Shown in pieces: positions 1 through 10,325 of a DNA stretch of 64,000 nt; position 1 is the stretch's first letter; each line of letters opens with the position of its first letter. The translations under genes and the position numbers were made by a program. Source of the DNA: Erinaceus europaeus (taxonomy: Eukaryota; Chordata; Mammalia; Eulipotyphla; Erinaceidae); the NCBI RefSeq assembly GCF_950295315.1, contig NC_080171.1, positions 116,803,064 to 116,867,063 on the forward strand. Direction: 5' to 3'. A model generated the notes under the pieces. That model ran no database searches, was not told the origin of the DNA, and saw only the letters and a program-made list of their open reading frames with translations.

Positions 1-310
1 GCATCTAGGCTGCTTCTATTCTTTGGCTACTGTGAATAATGCAGCTATGAACATAGGAGTGCATATGTCCCTTCCAATTAGTGTTTGAATATCCACTGGA
101 TAAATAACTACAAGTAGTATTAAGCTGGACCATAAGACAATTCCATTTTTATTTGTTTAAGGACTGTCCGGACAGTCTTCCAAAGGGGCTGTATCAGTTT
201 GCCTTTCTACCAGCAATGTAGCACAGTTCCCTTTTCTCCACAACCTCTCCAACACCTGTCATTTCCTGGTTTGTGGATTGTAGGTCATTCTCACAGGTGT
301 AAGATGGGAA
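1..310 (-). mobile_element. LINE-1 end of ORF2 and 3' part, antisense
   Basis: On the minus strand this reads as the end of L1 ORF2 and the start of the 3' UTR, including the typical phrase for a reference to bringing up small hosts of mammals: GTTCATAGCTGCATTATTCA (positions about 35-54, complement). The copy runs off the left edge of the window. It is diverged and has no open frame. It pairs with the oppositely oriented L1 piece at 323-680. Confidence 0.7.
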
Positions 311-322
311 CACTAGACAGCA

Positions 323-680
323 ATATGTATAAAGGGAAACTAGACCACCACTTAATACCATATGCCCAGATAAAATAAAAAGGGATTGAAGACCTGGAGA
401 TTAGACCAGAAATTAAATGGATAGAAGAAAACATTGGTGAAACAGTGCAGGATCTTCACATCAAAGATGAATTTGAAAACTCAACCCCATGGGCATAGGA
501 AATGAAAACAAGAGTCAAGGGTTGGGAGGATTAACATTAAACTAAAGAGCTTTTACACATTGAAAGGAAACTACACAAGCAGAACCAGGCAACTCAGCAA
601 ATGAGAAAAGATATTTGCACATCATGTATCCAACAAGTGCCGGATAGCAAACATCTATACCATCCAACCCTTTCATGCTT
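323..680 (+). mobile_element. LINE-1 ORF2 C-terminal fragment, inverted
   Basis: Plus-strand sequence matches the C-terminal part of L1 ORF2: the stretch around 384-450 encodes a degraded form of the usual 'LEIRPEIKWIEENIGETVQDL' type block, and 590-660 a degraded 'NEKRYLHIMYPTSAG' type block. Stops and frameshifts are present. It is upstream L1 material lying head-to-head with the 3' part at 1-310, which suggests one twin-primed insertion read on the minus strand. Confidence 0.65.
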
Positions 681-715
681 GCAATATTAATTGACTGGTG
701 GTGTCTTAGGAGATT

Positions 716-882
716 CACTGAGGCAATGGGAAAATACTCAACAAGTAGAGTGCAGGACTTGAATGCTCATGGCTCCTAATCTGATCCCTGGTACTGCGTG
801 GACTGGGTGGCTTCTGTCTCTCTCACTCAGTCTCCTTCTGTTTCCCAAGAAACTCTCTATCCCCTATGAAATAAATCAACTT
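716..882 (+). mobile_element. Old tRNA-derived SINE
   Basis: A tRNA-like head with a B-box-like segment (AATCTGATCCCTGGTACTGC near 778-797) is followed by a pyrimidine-rich body and an AAATAAATCAA tail. It is more diverged than the type A and B SINEs elsewhere in the window. Exact boundaries are uncertain. Confidence 0.5.
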
Positions 883-929
883 TTGGGGGGTGCCATGGTA
901 TTGCAGTGAGATTTTACTGCTCTAGGGAT

Positions 930-1095
930 GAGTTTTTTATTTTAAATTTTTATATTCTCTTTACATCAGATGAAAAGGTGGTGGGGACAAGGAGAGACAA
1001 TGACATAGCACTGAAACTTCTGGTGCTGTAGAACTCCTGGATAGTGTTGGGGCTTGAACTGCAAGGCAGAGTCTTGTGTGTGAGCTAACCCTCAG
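930..1095 (-). mobile_element. Old SINE, antisense
   Basis: The antisense pattern has a T-rich start, a GA-rich body, 'GCACTGAAACTTCTGGTGCTG' type sequence, then a degraded B box and A box. The same layout occurs at 23858-24036. The family is not resolved. Confidence 0.45.
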
Positions 1096-1100
1096 GTTCA

Positions 1101-2041
1101 ATAAACATCAATCTTTTATTGGTTTTTAAAAAACCAATAAAGTGTATTAATACAGTACTCCAAACTTATTTTCATTTTCTTAGAATGATGTAGCAAATAT
1201 CTGCATCTGTCTGTTTCATCACTATAAGGACATAAATGAAAACTTATGGAGGGATTAGTTAGTCTGTGTTAAGGCATTCATGGTCCAATTAAGTTGAGGA
1301 ATTCTTTATTGCATAGACAATATTAGATGAATTTATCTTAAAAAGCTACTTTCAGATTTGGGACAACATGAACAAACAACAAAAACCATTTTAGGCTCTT
1401 GCTGGAGCTTTCCAGTTTAAACTATAACTAGTTCCACAAAGTGTCTTAGGATTGGAACTTAGACATTTAATGCTCATATACTGCAGGATTTCAAGAAAAG
1501 GAAAACCCAGGTCTTCATGAATCTCTTCTCCCACTTGTCTCACTGCGTCTGGATGACTGCCTAGTGGTCTTGTCCCCTGGGGAATATTTCACACACACCC
1601 AGCTTAGTTATTTGAGAAGAGAGGTTGCAGCTGTGGGTTCTATTAGGATGTTAGAAAAGTCATGACATTTTTTGTTTGCTTTTCTTTTGAAAAAAAGTAA
1701 AATTACTGGAGGCCTCTGTTGGAATTTCTAAATTCACAAAAAATGGTAGCAAAATAAGCAAATGGTCTGGGCCATAGTCCTTAAGCATTGTTCTCTAGAG
1801 CTCAGCTATAATACACCTGAGTCCTGAGAGAAGACAGAGATGGTTAGGTAAAGAGCAAACAGGAGGGAGTGAAGAAGAGGCAAAGAGGGCTGGACTTCCA
1901 GACACTTGTTTAAGTAGCCTCTCATACCCCAAATCCTCTCCAATTTATGTCCTAGGCTATGCATCTCTCATATGCTCCTGATGCCAGCCTGACTCAGTCG
2001 TATGCTAATTACACACATAGTCCATAATTCCCTTTGCTTAC
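1101..2041. other. Intron sequence without recognised gene
   Basis: This is AT-rich sequence, inside GNAL intron 1 if the gene model is right. I see no conserved coding frame. It contains a 12-bp-arm inverted repeat at 1116-1140. The last 6 bases before the LTR (GCTTAC, 2036-2041) are the left target duplication of the LTR element. Confidence 0.5.
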
Positions 2042-2286
2042 TGTTGGTATGCTTCACATTGGTTTGGTCTCACTCCCCCGCCTCCAGGAGATCGTGGTTT
2101 AGTCTTTGCCTTTTGTGCTTCTCCTTTCTCCCCACCCCCTATCCTACGTACTTCCTGAGTCCCATGATGCCACTGGAGGAGCACATTGCCCGCTTGTGAA
2201 TAAAGATTAAACTGTGTTCTCAGCTCAGCCGTGTGTTTCTGGTCATCTGTTACCCACCCGTGAAGCCAGCCCCGGCGAAAACAACA
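2042..2286 (+). repeat. 5' LTR of element 1
   Basis: 245 bp, TG...CA ends. An AATAAA polyadenylation signal lies at 2199-2204. The U5 end shares the TTACCCACCC...GAAGCCAGCCC block with every other LTR of this group in the window. Confidence 0.85.
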
Positions 2287-2288
2287 TA

Positions 2289-2308
2289 TGGCACCTACAA
2301 CATGGGAC
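2289..2308 (+). other. Primer-binding-site region of element 1
   Basis: TGGCACCTACAACATGGGAC begins 2 bp after the 5' LTR. It resembles a lysine-tRNA type site but carries an extra TA after the first seven bases and two transitions relative to element 2. Confidence 0.6.
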
Positions 2309-2461
2309 CTGACCTGCACATCTCTCAGATAAGTGAAGACAATTTGGCTGCCTATCTACCATGGGCTGCTTTTTTGCCTGTGAAGACGTTTCCAAAGGTC
2401 TCTGCCCTTTCTTCATGAGACTGTTTTTCTGTTTCTGGAACATTTCTCTCTGGGCCACACA

Positions 2462-2850
2462 CTGCTTTCTGCCCACTGCCCGCCCACATCAACCGGTTCA
2501 CCACCACATGGTGCCGGGCATTGGATGCGGGCTCCCTCCACACTGCTCGGCCACTGGGAGCAGGGCAGCAGACATGGCGGGCAGGGCTGCAGCCTATCCT
2601 GGCTGCCACTTCGGAGCACCTTGGCCCTTGCCTTCTGCACGGCTGGCCTGTCCACCCTCCTGCTATGAAGTCTGGGCAGATCCTGGACCACCTGGAGACC
2701 GCGGGCTCCCTGCCAGGACTGGGCCCCCTGGCCGAGACCCCCTGCTCGGCTCTGAAGGCAGAGGAGCTAGAATATGCAGAGATCCCTGCAGAGATCGCAA
2801 CCTGCAATTCCTGGAGCTGAAGTTGTGCAAGAGGCCACCGATGGACAACG
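2462..2850 (+). other. GC-rich module inside element 1
   Basis: After the shared GGGCCACAC sequence the two related elements diverge completely. Here the replacement is visibly GC-rich in a 40% GC neighbourhood and is open for about 200 codons in one frame from 2361. I cannot assign the translation to any family. It could be a captured host sequence, a remnant of the parent element, or a module from a third element. Confidence 0.45.
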
Positions 2851-3713
2851 CACTCCCTGAACTGCTAAGACAGTACAGATCTAAACTTGTGTTTAAAATG
2901 GCATGTCTTCGTAACAAAAGTTTTTCTCCTTGTGTATTGAAGAGCATGTTTATATGTGTGTTTAAAGTTTGGTAAACATTAACTTTAAGGTTAAAAATGT
3001 AACTTTAAGGCTACATTCTTACCAGACAGAGTCAAATGATAAAGGTTTTAAATGTAATTCTCATAAAGGTAAAATTAACTTACATTTAAAGTCTGAGGTA
3101 AAAATTAGTTAAAAATCAATATATTTTAACTAAGTTGGTTTAAAAAAAAAACCTGTGCACACCTAGGGTGTGTCTCCATCTTCAATGGGTGTAACAAAAG
3201 GTTAAATAGACCTGTTGATATGTAAAACTCTCAAATACCTTCTCAATTAGAAATGGTAGATTGCACAATGTTATGCTAATGATTCTCATTCCTGAGGTTT
3301 TTTTATTTTTTCCATGGTTCTTCTGTTTACCTTTCCATATTTTATTGTTTAAACTTTAAACAACCTTAAAATCATACTAAAAAAGACTTCCAATTGTAAT
3401 AGAGTTATCAGTTGTGGTAAACTTCTAACCTGCTACAAGTTTTGTTTCATAAGTAAGTGAATTGCAGCTGTCAAGTTCTCTACATAAAAGTGGAATTCCA
3501 ACAGCTGACCTTCCTCATACAACGTTCCACCCCCTGGCATTCTTCCGTGGACATCTGCTTTGGACTGGCACTTCTATCGGACTTACTGGTACACCTCTTG
3601 GGACACTTTGCACAAAACTAGCAGCTTCCCTTTATGCTGCTGGGTTTCTCAAAGACTGATTGCAGCCAGCTGCCTTGGGACTCTAGGCCGTACCCTCCCT
3701 CCATGCTACGTAA

Positions 3714-3850
3714 TGCCCACAGAGACAAAAAATGCCCATCGAGGCAAGTAACGCCCCCCCAGAGGCAAGAAAAGCCCACAGAGGCAGCAAATGGTATTTA
3801 ACTGATAAGCCTTGCCCACAGAGGCAAAAAATGCCCCCTCAGGCCTTCCC
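3714..3850 (+). repeat. Degenerate tandem repeat in element 1
   Basis: Five or more copies of a unit close to GCCCACAGAGGCAAGAAAT, 18-20 bp, some separated by short diverged stretches. The same repeat, with more copies, is in element 2 at 59700-59900, so it is ancestral to this group of elements. Confidence 0.75.
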
Positions 3851-3987
3851 TTGGCAGCACACTGGTTCTTGTTGCTCGCTTACATGTTCCTCCATATTTG
3901 TGCCAGTTTCTTTTTTGAAAATGCCTGTACAATATAGGTTTCTGTTCACCCAAAACTCCTGATACTATGGTCAATAAGTTAAAAAGA

Positions 3988-4135
3988 CCCGAACTGCCCC
4001 TGCGGCTACAGACAGACTATGACCCACATAGTCAACGACTGCCACCTCTCCAGATTCAAAGGAGGTCTCGAAACTTTACATCAGGCTCAACCTGACGCTG
4101 TTGACTGGCTACGGAAGAAGGGCAAACACTAGAAG
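3988..4135 (+). mobile_element. 5'-truncated Vingi 3' end
   Basis: The plus strand encodes the C-terminal zinc-binding region of the Vingi protein: a C-x-C-G motif followed by a THIVNDC block and a conserved LETLHQAQPDAVDWL segment, then stop and a short GAAGAA tail. The same sequence occurs on the minus strand at 57508-57660. Direct repeats AAGTTAAAAAGA at 3976-3987 and 4136-4147 mark the insertion. It landed inside element 1, a few bases before the polypurine tract. Confidence 0.85.
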
Positions 4136-4143
4136 AAGTTAAA

Positions 4144-4158
4144 AAGAAAAGGGGGAAT
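4144..4158 (+). other. Polypurine tract of element 1
   Basis: AAAGAAAAGGGGGAA immediately precedes the 3' LTR. Element 2 has the equivalent AAAGAAAGGGGGAAT at 60025-60039. Confidence 0.7.
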
Positions 4159-4416
4159 TGTTGGTATGCTTCACATTGGTTTGGTCTCACTCCCCCGCCT
4201 CCGGGAGATTGTGGTTTAGTCTTTGCCTTTCGCGCTTTCTCCCTTCTCCCTGCCCCCTATCCTACGTACTTCTGAGTTCCACGCTGCCGCTAAAGGAGAA
4301 AGATGGAGGAGCACATTGCCTGCTCGTGAATAAAGATTAAACTGTGTTCTCAGCTCAGCCGTGTGTTTCTGGTCGTCTGTTACCCACCCATGAAGCCAGC
4401 CCTGGCGAAAACAACA
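4159..4416 (+). repeat. 3' LTR of element 1
   Basis: 258 bp. It differs from the 5' LTR by scattered substitutions and by a segment near 4283-4312 that is longer here. AATAAA is at 4329-4334. Confidence 0.85.
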
Positions 4417-4549
4417 GCTTAAGGTCAGTAAACAATGTATTCCCAACATTTTTCTATGCAAAAATGCATCATGACTTCTCTGACAACCCAATATCTACCT
4501 TTACCTAGACTGAAATCAGTATCCTGGGGGCCTTTTATTAAGCATTTAT

Positions 4550-4700
4550 TTATCATTTATTTTTAATGAGAGAGAGAGAAGAGGGACCAGACCACTGCTC
4601 AACTCTGGCTTATGATGGTGTTGGGGAATGTACCTGGGGCCACAGAGCCTCAGGCATGAAAGGTTTTTGCAGAACCATTATGTAATCTTCTCAGCCCTCC
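4550..4700 (-). mobile_element. SINE type C, antisense
   Basis: Reads as AT-rich and GA-rich body, then 'GACCACTGCTCAACTCTGGC', a diverged B box, and 'GCCTCAGGCATGAAAGG', the same order as the copies at 27010-27172 and 51395-51505. Confidence 0.65.
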
Positions 4701-4822
4701 TGGGGACATTTTTTAATGATATGACTCTGGTATTTCTTGTTGGGTTTTCCAATAGCTTTGCTGCTGCCAGTGTTCTCTGAAAAAAAAATGGGATGAAGAC
4801 ATGTTTTAACAATCCAAATGAA

Positions 4823-5021
4823 GGGGGCTGGGTGGTGGTGCACATGGTTGAGCATGTTATGTGCAAAGGCCATGTTCAAGTCCCTGGACCCCCGCCTGCA
4901 GAAAAGGAGTTTCAAGAATGGTGAAGCAGTGCTGCAGGTGTCTCTTGATCTCTTCCTTTCTGTCTCCTCTTTCTTCTCAATTTCTCTCTGTCCTATCAAG
5001 TTTAAAGAAAAAAAAAAAAAC
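4823..5021 (+). mobile_element. SINE type B
   Basis: GGGCTGGGTGGTGGTGCACATGGTTGAGCA head (A box), B-box-like TTCAAGTCCC, GTGAAGCAGTGCTGCAGGTGTC body and an A-rich tail. Confidence 0.8.
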
Positions 5022-5388
5022 GTTCACCAAGAGAGGTGATTTACCATGCAGGCACAAAACCACAGAGACAATCCCAGTGGTAGAAAACAAATCAAAACAC
5101 AATCCAATCCAAATTAAATGTCTGCACTCCTGAAATTCCCAATAACCAAAGAACTGGTGTTTTGGTTTAAGTTATGAAGATACTTTTTTTTTTTAAGTAA
5201 TTAATTCAGGTACAATGGTCATACCTATTTTATTATGTTTTGTCTTAACCATTTATATTATACACAGGAGGTGCTCATTCATCAATAACAATAATTCTTG
5301 ACTTCCTTTCCCATTTACATCCAATTTATCAGCAAATTGTTAATATGATTTCAAAAATCTATCTAGAAATAGACCATTGACATCTTTT

Positions 5389-5665
5389 TTTAAAATTAAT
5401 TTATTTTCCCTTTTGTTGACCTTGTTTTTCATTGTTGTTATAGTTATTATTGTTGTTGTTATTGATGTCGTTGTTGTTAGATAGGACAGAGAGAGGAGGG
5501 GAAGACAGAGGGAGGAGAGAAAGACAGACTCCTGCAGACCTCTTTCACCGCCTGTGAAGCGACTCCCCTGCAGGTGGAGATCTGGGGGCTCGAACTGGGA
5601 TCCTTATGCTGGTCCTTTTGCTTTGGGCCACATGTGCTTAACCTGCTGCGCCACCACCCGACTCC
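5389..5665 (-). mobile_element. SINE type A, antisense
   Basis: A complete copy from (TTG)n-rich tail to the head at CCACCACCCGACTCCC. Direct repeats CCATTGACATCTTTT (5374-5388) and CCATTGACCTCTTTT (5666-5680) flank it. Confidence 0.9.
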
Positions 5666-5795
5666 CCATTGACCTCTTTTCATCACTCCATTGCTATGGT
5701 TCGGTTCCCAGTGCCCATAGACTATTTGAATGACTACAGACAGACAGAATAGTATCTAGGACATACAACCATCAGTTCAAGAAAATAGGGACAAA

Positions 5796-6470
5796 CCTGT
5801 GTAGGAGGCCAAGCTGCAGGGGCAGGTAGTGGGGCATCTGGTCCAGTGCACCCATCACTGTGCTCAGGATCCAGCCTCACGACCCTGGTCCCTTATCTGT
5901 AGGGGTAAGCTCCACAAGTGGTGAAGCAGGTCTTCAGGTGCCTGTCTCTCCCTTTTCCTATCTCCCCTTCTGTCGTTTTCGATGGGTTAGGTTGTTTTCA
6001 CCGGGCTGGCTTCACGGGCAGGTAACAGACGACCAGGGACTCATAGTTGAGCTGTAGGCAGTATCTCTTTATTAATGCAGGACGCAGCACAATCTAAGAC
6101 GAGCTAAGCTAAACTCAAGGTAAAGTACTCTAAAACTCACAATGCTGTCTTTATATATACTTCCCAAGTAGGGTGGAAACAGGATGTGACATAGAGAGGG
6201 TGGAGAGAAAAGTGACTGGTGAAAATCAGAGTGTGACAAAGAGGGGGCAGATTAGGCGAGAATCCTATCACTGAACCACAAATGCCCTGGAGGGAGGGTG
6301 GAACTTGTTAACAGTAAATAGAATGAAGTGGTTATGTAAATAGAATAGTGTTAAGCAGGGGGGATTTAAACCAAATGAAACAGAAAGGGTCTCATGCATA
6401 CCAACACCCTTCCCTCTCAATTTTTCTGTCTCTATCTAATAATAAGTAAATAAAAAAATAATAAACCAAG
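5796..6470 (+). mobile_element. SINE split by a solo LTR
   Basis: The SINE head and body lie at 5796-5970 and its pyrimidine-rich end and A-rich tail at 6407-6470. The break is the solo LTR at 5971-6406. Confidence 0.75.
5971..6406 (-). repeat. Solo LTR of the element-2 family
   Basis: On the minus strand it begins TGTTGGTATGCATGAGACCC and ends with the CATCGAAAACGACA segment, closely matching the element 2 LTRs (57811-58275, 60040-60508). The 6-bp duplication CCCTTC is present at 5965-5970 and 6407-6412. Minus-strand TATATA and AATAAAGAGATA lie near 6154 and 6066. A complete element probably recombined down to this single LTR. Confidence 0.9.
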
Positions 6471-6584
6471 CAATGACCCCTGTAACAGGCTTTGACAACT
6501 GACAGTTTCTCTCACTTCTGATCCCACCTACAATTTAGGGCCAATCCACAAAAGTTATAACGTACCCTTACTAATCTAGACAGG

Positions 6585-6745
6585 ATGGGCTGGAGACATA
6601 GCTCAGCTGGTAGTGGGGGCTGGGCTTCCCATACACAGCCCGGGTTCAGACCCCAGCATCACACAGATCTGCATAGCAACCAGGGGTAGCTCCAGTGTCA
6701 AGGTCTCTTCTTCTTCTCTGACTTTTATCTACAGGGATGAAAAAG
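6585..6745 (+). mobile_element. Old tRNA-derived SINE
   Basis: GGGCTGGAGACATAGCTCAG followed by a B box (GGGTTCAGACC near 6644) is a clear tRNA-like head. The 3' boundary is uncertain. Confidence 0.55.
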
Positions 6746-7489
6746 TTAGCCTGGGAGGGTGAGATCATAGATGTTAGCTGGGAGGGTGTGCACAGATCTC
6801 TGGTTCTGAGAACAAAAATGCACACTGGATGCTCTTCCTAGTGATAAAAGCCCAGAGATCTATCACACCAACAGCCTCCAAGTAGGGCGTATGTAAAACT
6901 TCCTCCACTAAAATACTTCCCTCTAAAATACTCCTCTGCCTGTGTTTGAGTTGTCTAGGTTCAGGGATGGTGACAGATGGTCTTAGCTACCACAAGTTCA
7001 GAGCTAAGCAGCCTCTGCTCTTCACTGCACAGTCCTCTTCTCCTTCCCTCCTTTTCCTATCTCCTGCCTGAGAGAGGTTCAGCTAAGATGAAGGCAGCAG
7101 CACATTTCCTGAGTGACGGGGAGTGTCGATGTGTTTCCCTGCTACCTTGAGCAGACACACCTAGCTGCACCTCCCCTCCCCCCAGGGAAAACTGGACCAC
7201 AGGGAGACAGTGTTGACTGGGGTGAACTCAGGGGTAAAATGAAGACCAGGAAGGGTAACCAGAGACTTCCAGGTGGACCGGAAACCGGAAACTATACATG
7301 GAAGAACAGCAAATGTTCATCCTTTGGTCTTTGAGCTAAAATGATCTATCCATACAATTGTATTTCTGGCAGTGAACCTAATCTTCACCTCATTTCATAA
7401 TTTTACAGGAATGACTAACACTCCACATTAAAAGCAAGCTTTGATGAGAAATTGAAAGAAAACAGTGGAGAGAGAGAAAGAGCGAGAGC

Positions 7490-7521
<32 letters not shown>

Positions 7522-7636
7522 TAAGGAAGAGATAAAAATACAGGAGGGGTGGATTCCCTGCACGGCAAAGCATACATTCTGTCTGATGAGCCACTTCCAA
7601 CCCTGAATGTGGCCAATTTTAAAACCAGAAAACTAG
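6746..7636. other. Intron sequence with GA microsatellite
   Basis: No gene is recognised. A (GA)n tract with GC interruptions occupies 7469-7522. Confidence 0.5.
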
Positions 7637-7795
7637 TGAGTCTGGTAGTGCCACCCCTGATTGAGTGCACACTTCACTACATGCAGGGACAGGAGTCAGA
7701 ATCCCGGCTCCCCATCTGCAGGGGAGTGATGAATGAGGTCTGCAGGTGTCTGTGTCTCCCTCCCTCTCAACTTCTCTCTGTTGTTACTGTCACCA
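7637..7795 (+). mobile_element. SINE type B fragment
   Basis: Diverged head (GAGTCTGGTAGTGCCACCCCTG) then CCCCATCTGCAGGGGAGTGA and GTCTGCAGGTGTCTGTGTC, with a short pyrimidine-rich end. Confidence 0.6.
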
Positions 7796-7846
7796 GGACT
7801 TCAGTGCTCTGGGCTAATTTTTCTCCCACACAGAAGTGGATGGGAA

Positions 7847-8048
7847 TAGCCGGTCACCAAAGTAAAAACCCTGGGTTGAGGGTGAGGGTGGATGTTCCAC
7901 TTCATGGGACAGTGGGTGGGGGGAGGGGAGAGGATGGGATGGGACCCAGTCTTTTGGTAGTGGGAATGGTGTTTATGTGTTTATATACTCCTATTAATCT
8001 GTAGTCATATAAATCACTATTTAATTAATATGAGAGAAACAAATAAAA
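7847..8048 (+). mobile_element. 5'-truncated LINE-1 tail
   Basis: Only the last about 200 bp of an L1 3' UTR, ending AAACAAATAAA. Direct repeats AGAAGTGGATGGGAA at 7832-7846 and 8049-8063 delimit it exactly. Confidence 0.8.
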
Positions 8049-8286
8049 AGAAGTGGATGGGAAGGGGTGGGCAGACACCGCTGAGCTGGAGTTCCCTCGT
8101 GTGCTGGGGGTGAGGGTGAGGCTCCAACCTGAGCAGTGCACATTCTGGTTCACGCTGGGTGCTGTGCATTCTGAGGATCTGGGCACAGTGACCTGGGGCC
8201 ATACAAGGTAGTCTCACAAGTCAAAGTTTTCTGTGCTTTACCTATTAACCCCTGGTAAGGGGATTGTTGAATCATGAAACAGTGTT

Positions 8287-8500
8287 GTTTTTTTTTTCCA
8301 ATATTTTTTAAAACATTCATTTGTTTACTAATGATACACAGAGGGGAGAGAGAAAAAAGAGAGAAGAGAGGAAAGGGTGAAAGGGGAGAGAGAAAGAGAG
8401 AGAGAGAGAGCTGCAGATCTTGTGATTGTAAGCTCACTGCTCAAGACGTTGTGCTGCGTCCTGGGCCACACTAACTGTGATCATGCTGTGACCCCATTGA
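8287..8500 (-). mobile_element. Old SINE with GA-rich body, antisense
   Basis: T-rich start, GA repeats (8338-8411), then a degraded tRNA-like head. Family not resolved. Confidence 0.45.
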
Positions 8501-8739
8501 TGGTCAGGGCTCATTTGGCTGATCTGGATCTCGAGGGTGGTGTCTCCCTCCTCCCTCACCACTCCATCTGAATTCCTCCTGAAGCAATGTGTTCACGCTT
8601 GGCCAAGGACGACAACCGATTGGGTATAGGAATAGCTGTGCGCCCCTGCTAGAACCTCTTAAGCTCTCAGTGCATCAATTTCCCGGTTTCCCCTGAACAC
8701 GCCAGAGGCACTGCTTCAGCTGATAGTTTTCTTTCTTCC

Positions 8740-8912
8740 TGTCATTTTGTATTCTCTTTTATTGAGACAGCCAGAAGTCGAGGGGTAGGATGAGATAGAG
8801 AGGGAGAGAGAAAGATAGACACCTGCAGCCCTGCTTCACCACTTGCAAAGATTTGGGGGACTTGGACCCAGGTCCTGGCACACTGTAACATGTGTGCCAC
8901 TGTCTGGCTCCA
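8740..8912 (-). mobile_element. SINE type B, antisense
   Basis: TTTTATTGAGACAGCCAGAA start, ACACCTGCAGCCCTGCTTCA core and GTGCCACTGTCTGGCTCC head end. Confidence 0.8.
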
Positions 8913-9106
8913 CAATTCTTTTTCTAGTAAAATAGTTGAAAAAATAACTAATCAATAAATCTAGACACAAGGTAAGTTATAGCAGGTGCTGTGAGGTATG
9001 AAGCATCATTCAGGTTCTTTGTTTAGTCCTCTCACTCATCTGATGGAGTCCCTCAGCCTTCTGAGGATCACTTTCAATGTTATGACCTGTCTCTAGGTCC
9101 TAGTAG

Positions 9107-9392
9107 CTTTTTTTCTTCTTAATATTTACTCCCTTTTGTTGCCCTTGTTGTTTTATTATTATAGTTATTATTGCTGTTATTGATGTCATCATTGGATAGG
9201 ACAGAGAGAAATGGAGAGAGGAGGGAAAGACAGAGTGGGGGAGAGAAAGACAGACACCTGCAGACCTGCTTCACCACTTGTGAAGTGACTCCCCTGCAGG
9301 TGGGGAGCTGGGTCCTCGAACCGGGATCCTTACATCGGTCCTTGCGCTTTGCGCCATGTGTGCTTAGCCCACTGTGCTACCGCCCAACTCCC
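9107..9392 (-). mobile_element. SINE type A, antisense
   Basis: CCCTTTTGTTGCCCTTGTTG tail region, CAGACACCTGCAGACCTGCT core and CTACCGCCCAACTCCCTAG head end: a complete copy. Confidence 0.88.
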
Positions 9393-9951
9393 TAGCTTGT
9401 TCTTTCTTACCTTTGAAAGTGGTATTTACACGTGGACGTTTTTCATATGCTACCTGGGTTAGATGGTTTACTCGATCCCTCAACTCAACTGGAAAGTATG
9501 CTCACAACTCAATGGAAAAAAATCAGCTCACTGCAGCGAAATGTCATTTTAAACAATCTTGTCCGACAGCAGCAACTGAAAAGTCACATGTGGCAGAAGG
9601 ACTGCGATGACAGGACTGGGTGCTTAGAGGATGGACTTAGGCTCAGCACCCTGAGGGAGCTGTAAGAGTTGAGAAGGCTTCTCCCCTGTCTCTCTCTCAC
9701 CTGCAGGAGTTAACCACCTTCACAACAGTTTCACTTGGATCCTCCCAAACTGTTTCCTGAGGTCCCTGTCTATGCTTGAGAGGTGTAATCACAGTTGTTC
9801 TGTCTTCTGAGAGCCAAAGTCTCCCCAAGAAAGGGCACGACCCTCCCTTGTCCACCTGTCCATGAGCTGGAAAAAACGGAGCATTTTTTTTCATCCTTAA
9901 TATCCTTGAACTCTTGGGTTTAACTGCTGACCACTTTCTTCTTGATGATGG

Positions 9952-10325
9952 TTTTTTTTTCTTTATTGGGGGGATTAATGGTTTATAGTTGACTGCAAAA
10001 TACAGTAGTTGGTACATGTGTAACATTTTTATTTATTTATTTATTTTTATTTCATGTGTAACATTTCTAAGGTTTCCACATAACACTCTCACCCCCGCCC
10101 CCCCCACTTAGGTCCTCCTCTGCCATCATATTCCAGGACCTGACAACCCCCCTATCCCTCGCCCTGCCCCCAGAGTTCTTTGCTTTGGTGCAATACACCA
10201 AGATATTTTCTTTCTTGGCTTCTCTGTATTGTTCACCAAACTTTTCTCCTTTTAACACTACTCTGAAAGGTTGGAGTTTCATGTTCTCCTGACCCAGGCT
10301 GCTTCTCCTCCTGACCTCTTCCTCC
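9952..10325 (-). mobile_element. LINE-1 3' UTR, antisense
   Basis: CTTTATTGGGGGGATTAATG through GGTCCTCCTCTGCCATCATA and GCAATACACCAAG, the same L1 3'-UTR subfamily as 17372-17628 and 20924-21205. A T-rich tract flanked by CATGTGTAACATTT repeats interrupts it at 10029-10052. Confidence 0.75.

Larger units (their letters stand above)
2042..4416 (+). mobile_element. Short non-autonomous LTR retrotransposon (element 1)
   Basis: This is an old endogenous LTR element with both LTRs: 5' LTR 2042-2286 and 3' LTR 4159-4416. Both begin TGTTGGTATG and end AAAACAACA. It is flanked by 6-bp direct repeats GCTTAC (2036-2041) and GCTTAA (4417-4422), one mismatch. A 6-bp duplication and a lysine-like primer-binding site just after the 5' LTR fit a class II (ERVK-like) origin. 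The internal part is only about 1.9 kb and I recognise no gag, pol or env in it, so it must have depended on proteins from another element. A 5'-truncated Vingi copy sits just before the polypurine tract. It shares much of its internal sequence with element 2 (57811-60508), but 2462-2850 is GC-rich and different. The insertion lies in GNAL intron 1, antisense to the gene. Confidence 0.85.

Noticed and set aside
2361..2975. Frame of about 200 codons in element 1 as a gene
   Set aside because: It crosses from the shared leader into the GC-rich module and on into AT-rich sequence, and no domain is recognisable. It is described as a module, not a CDS.
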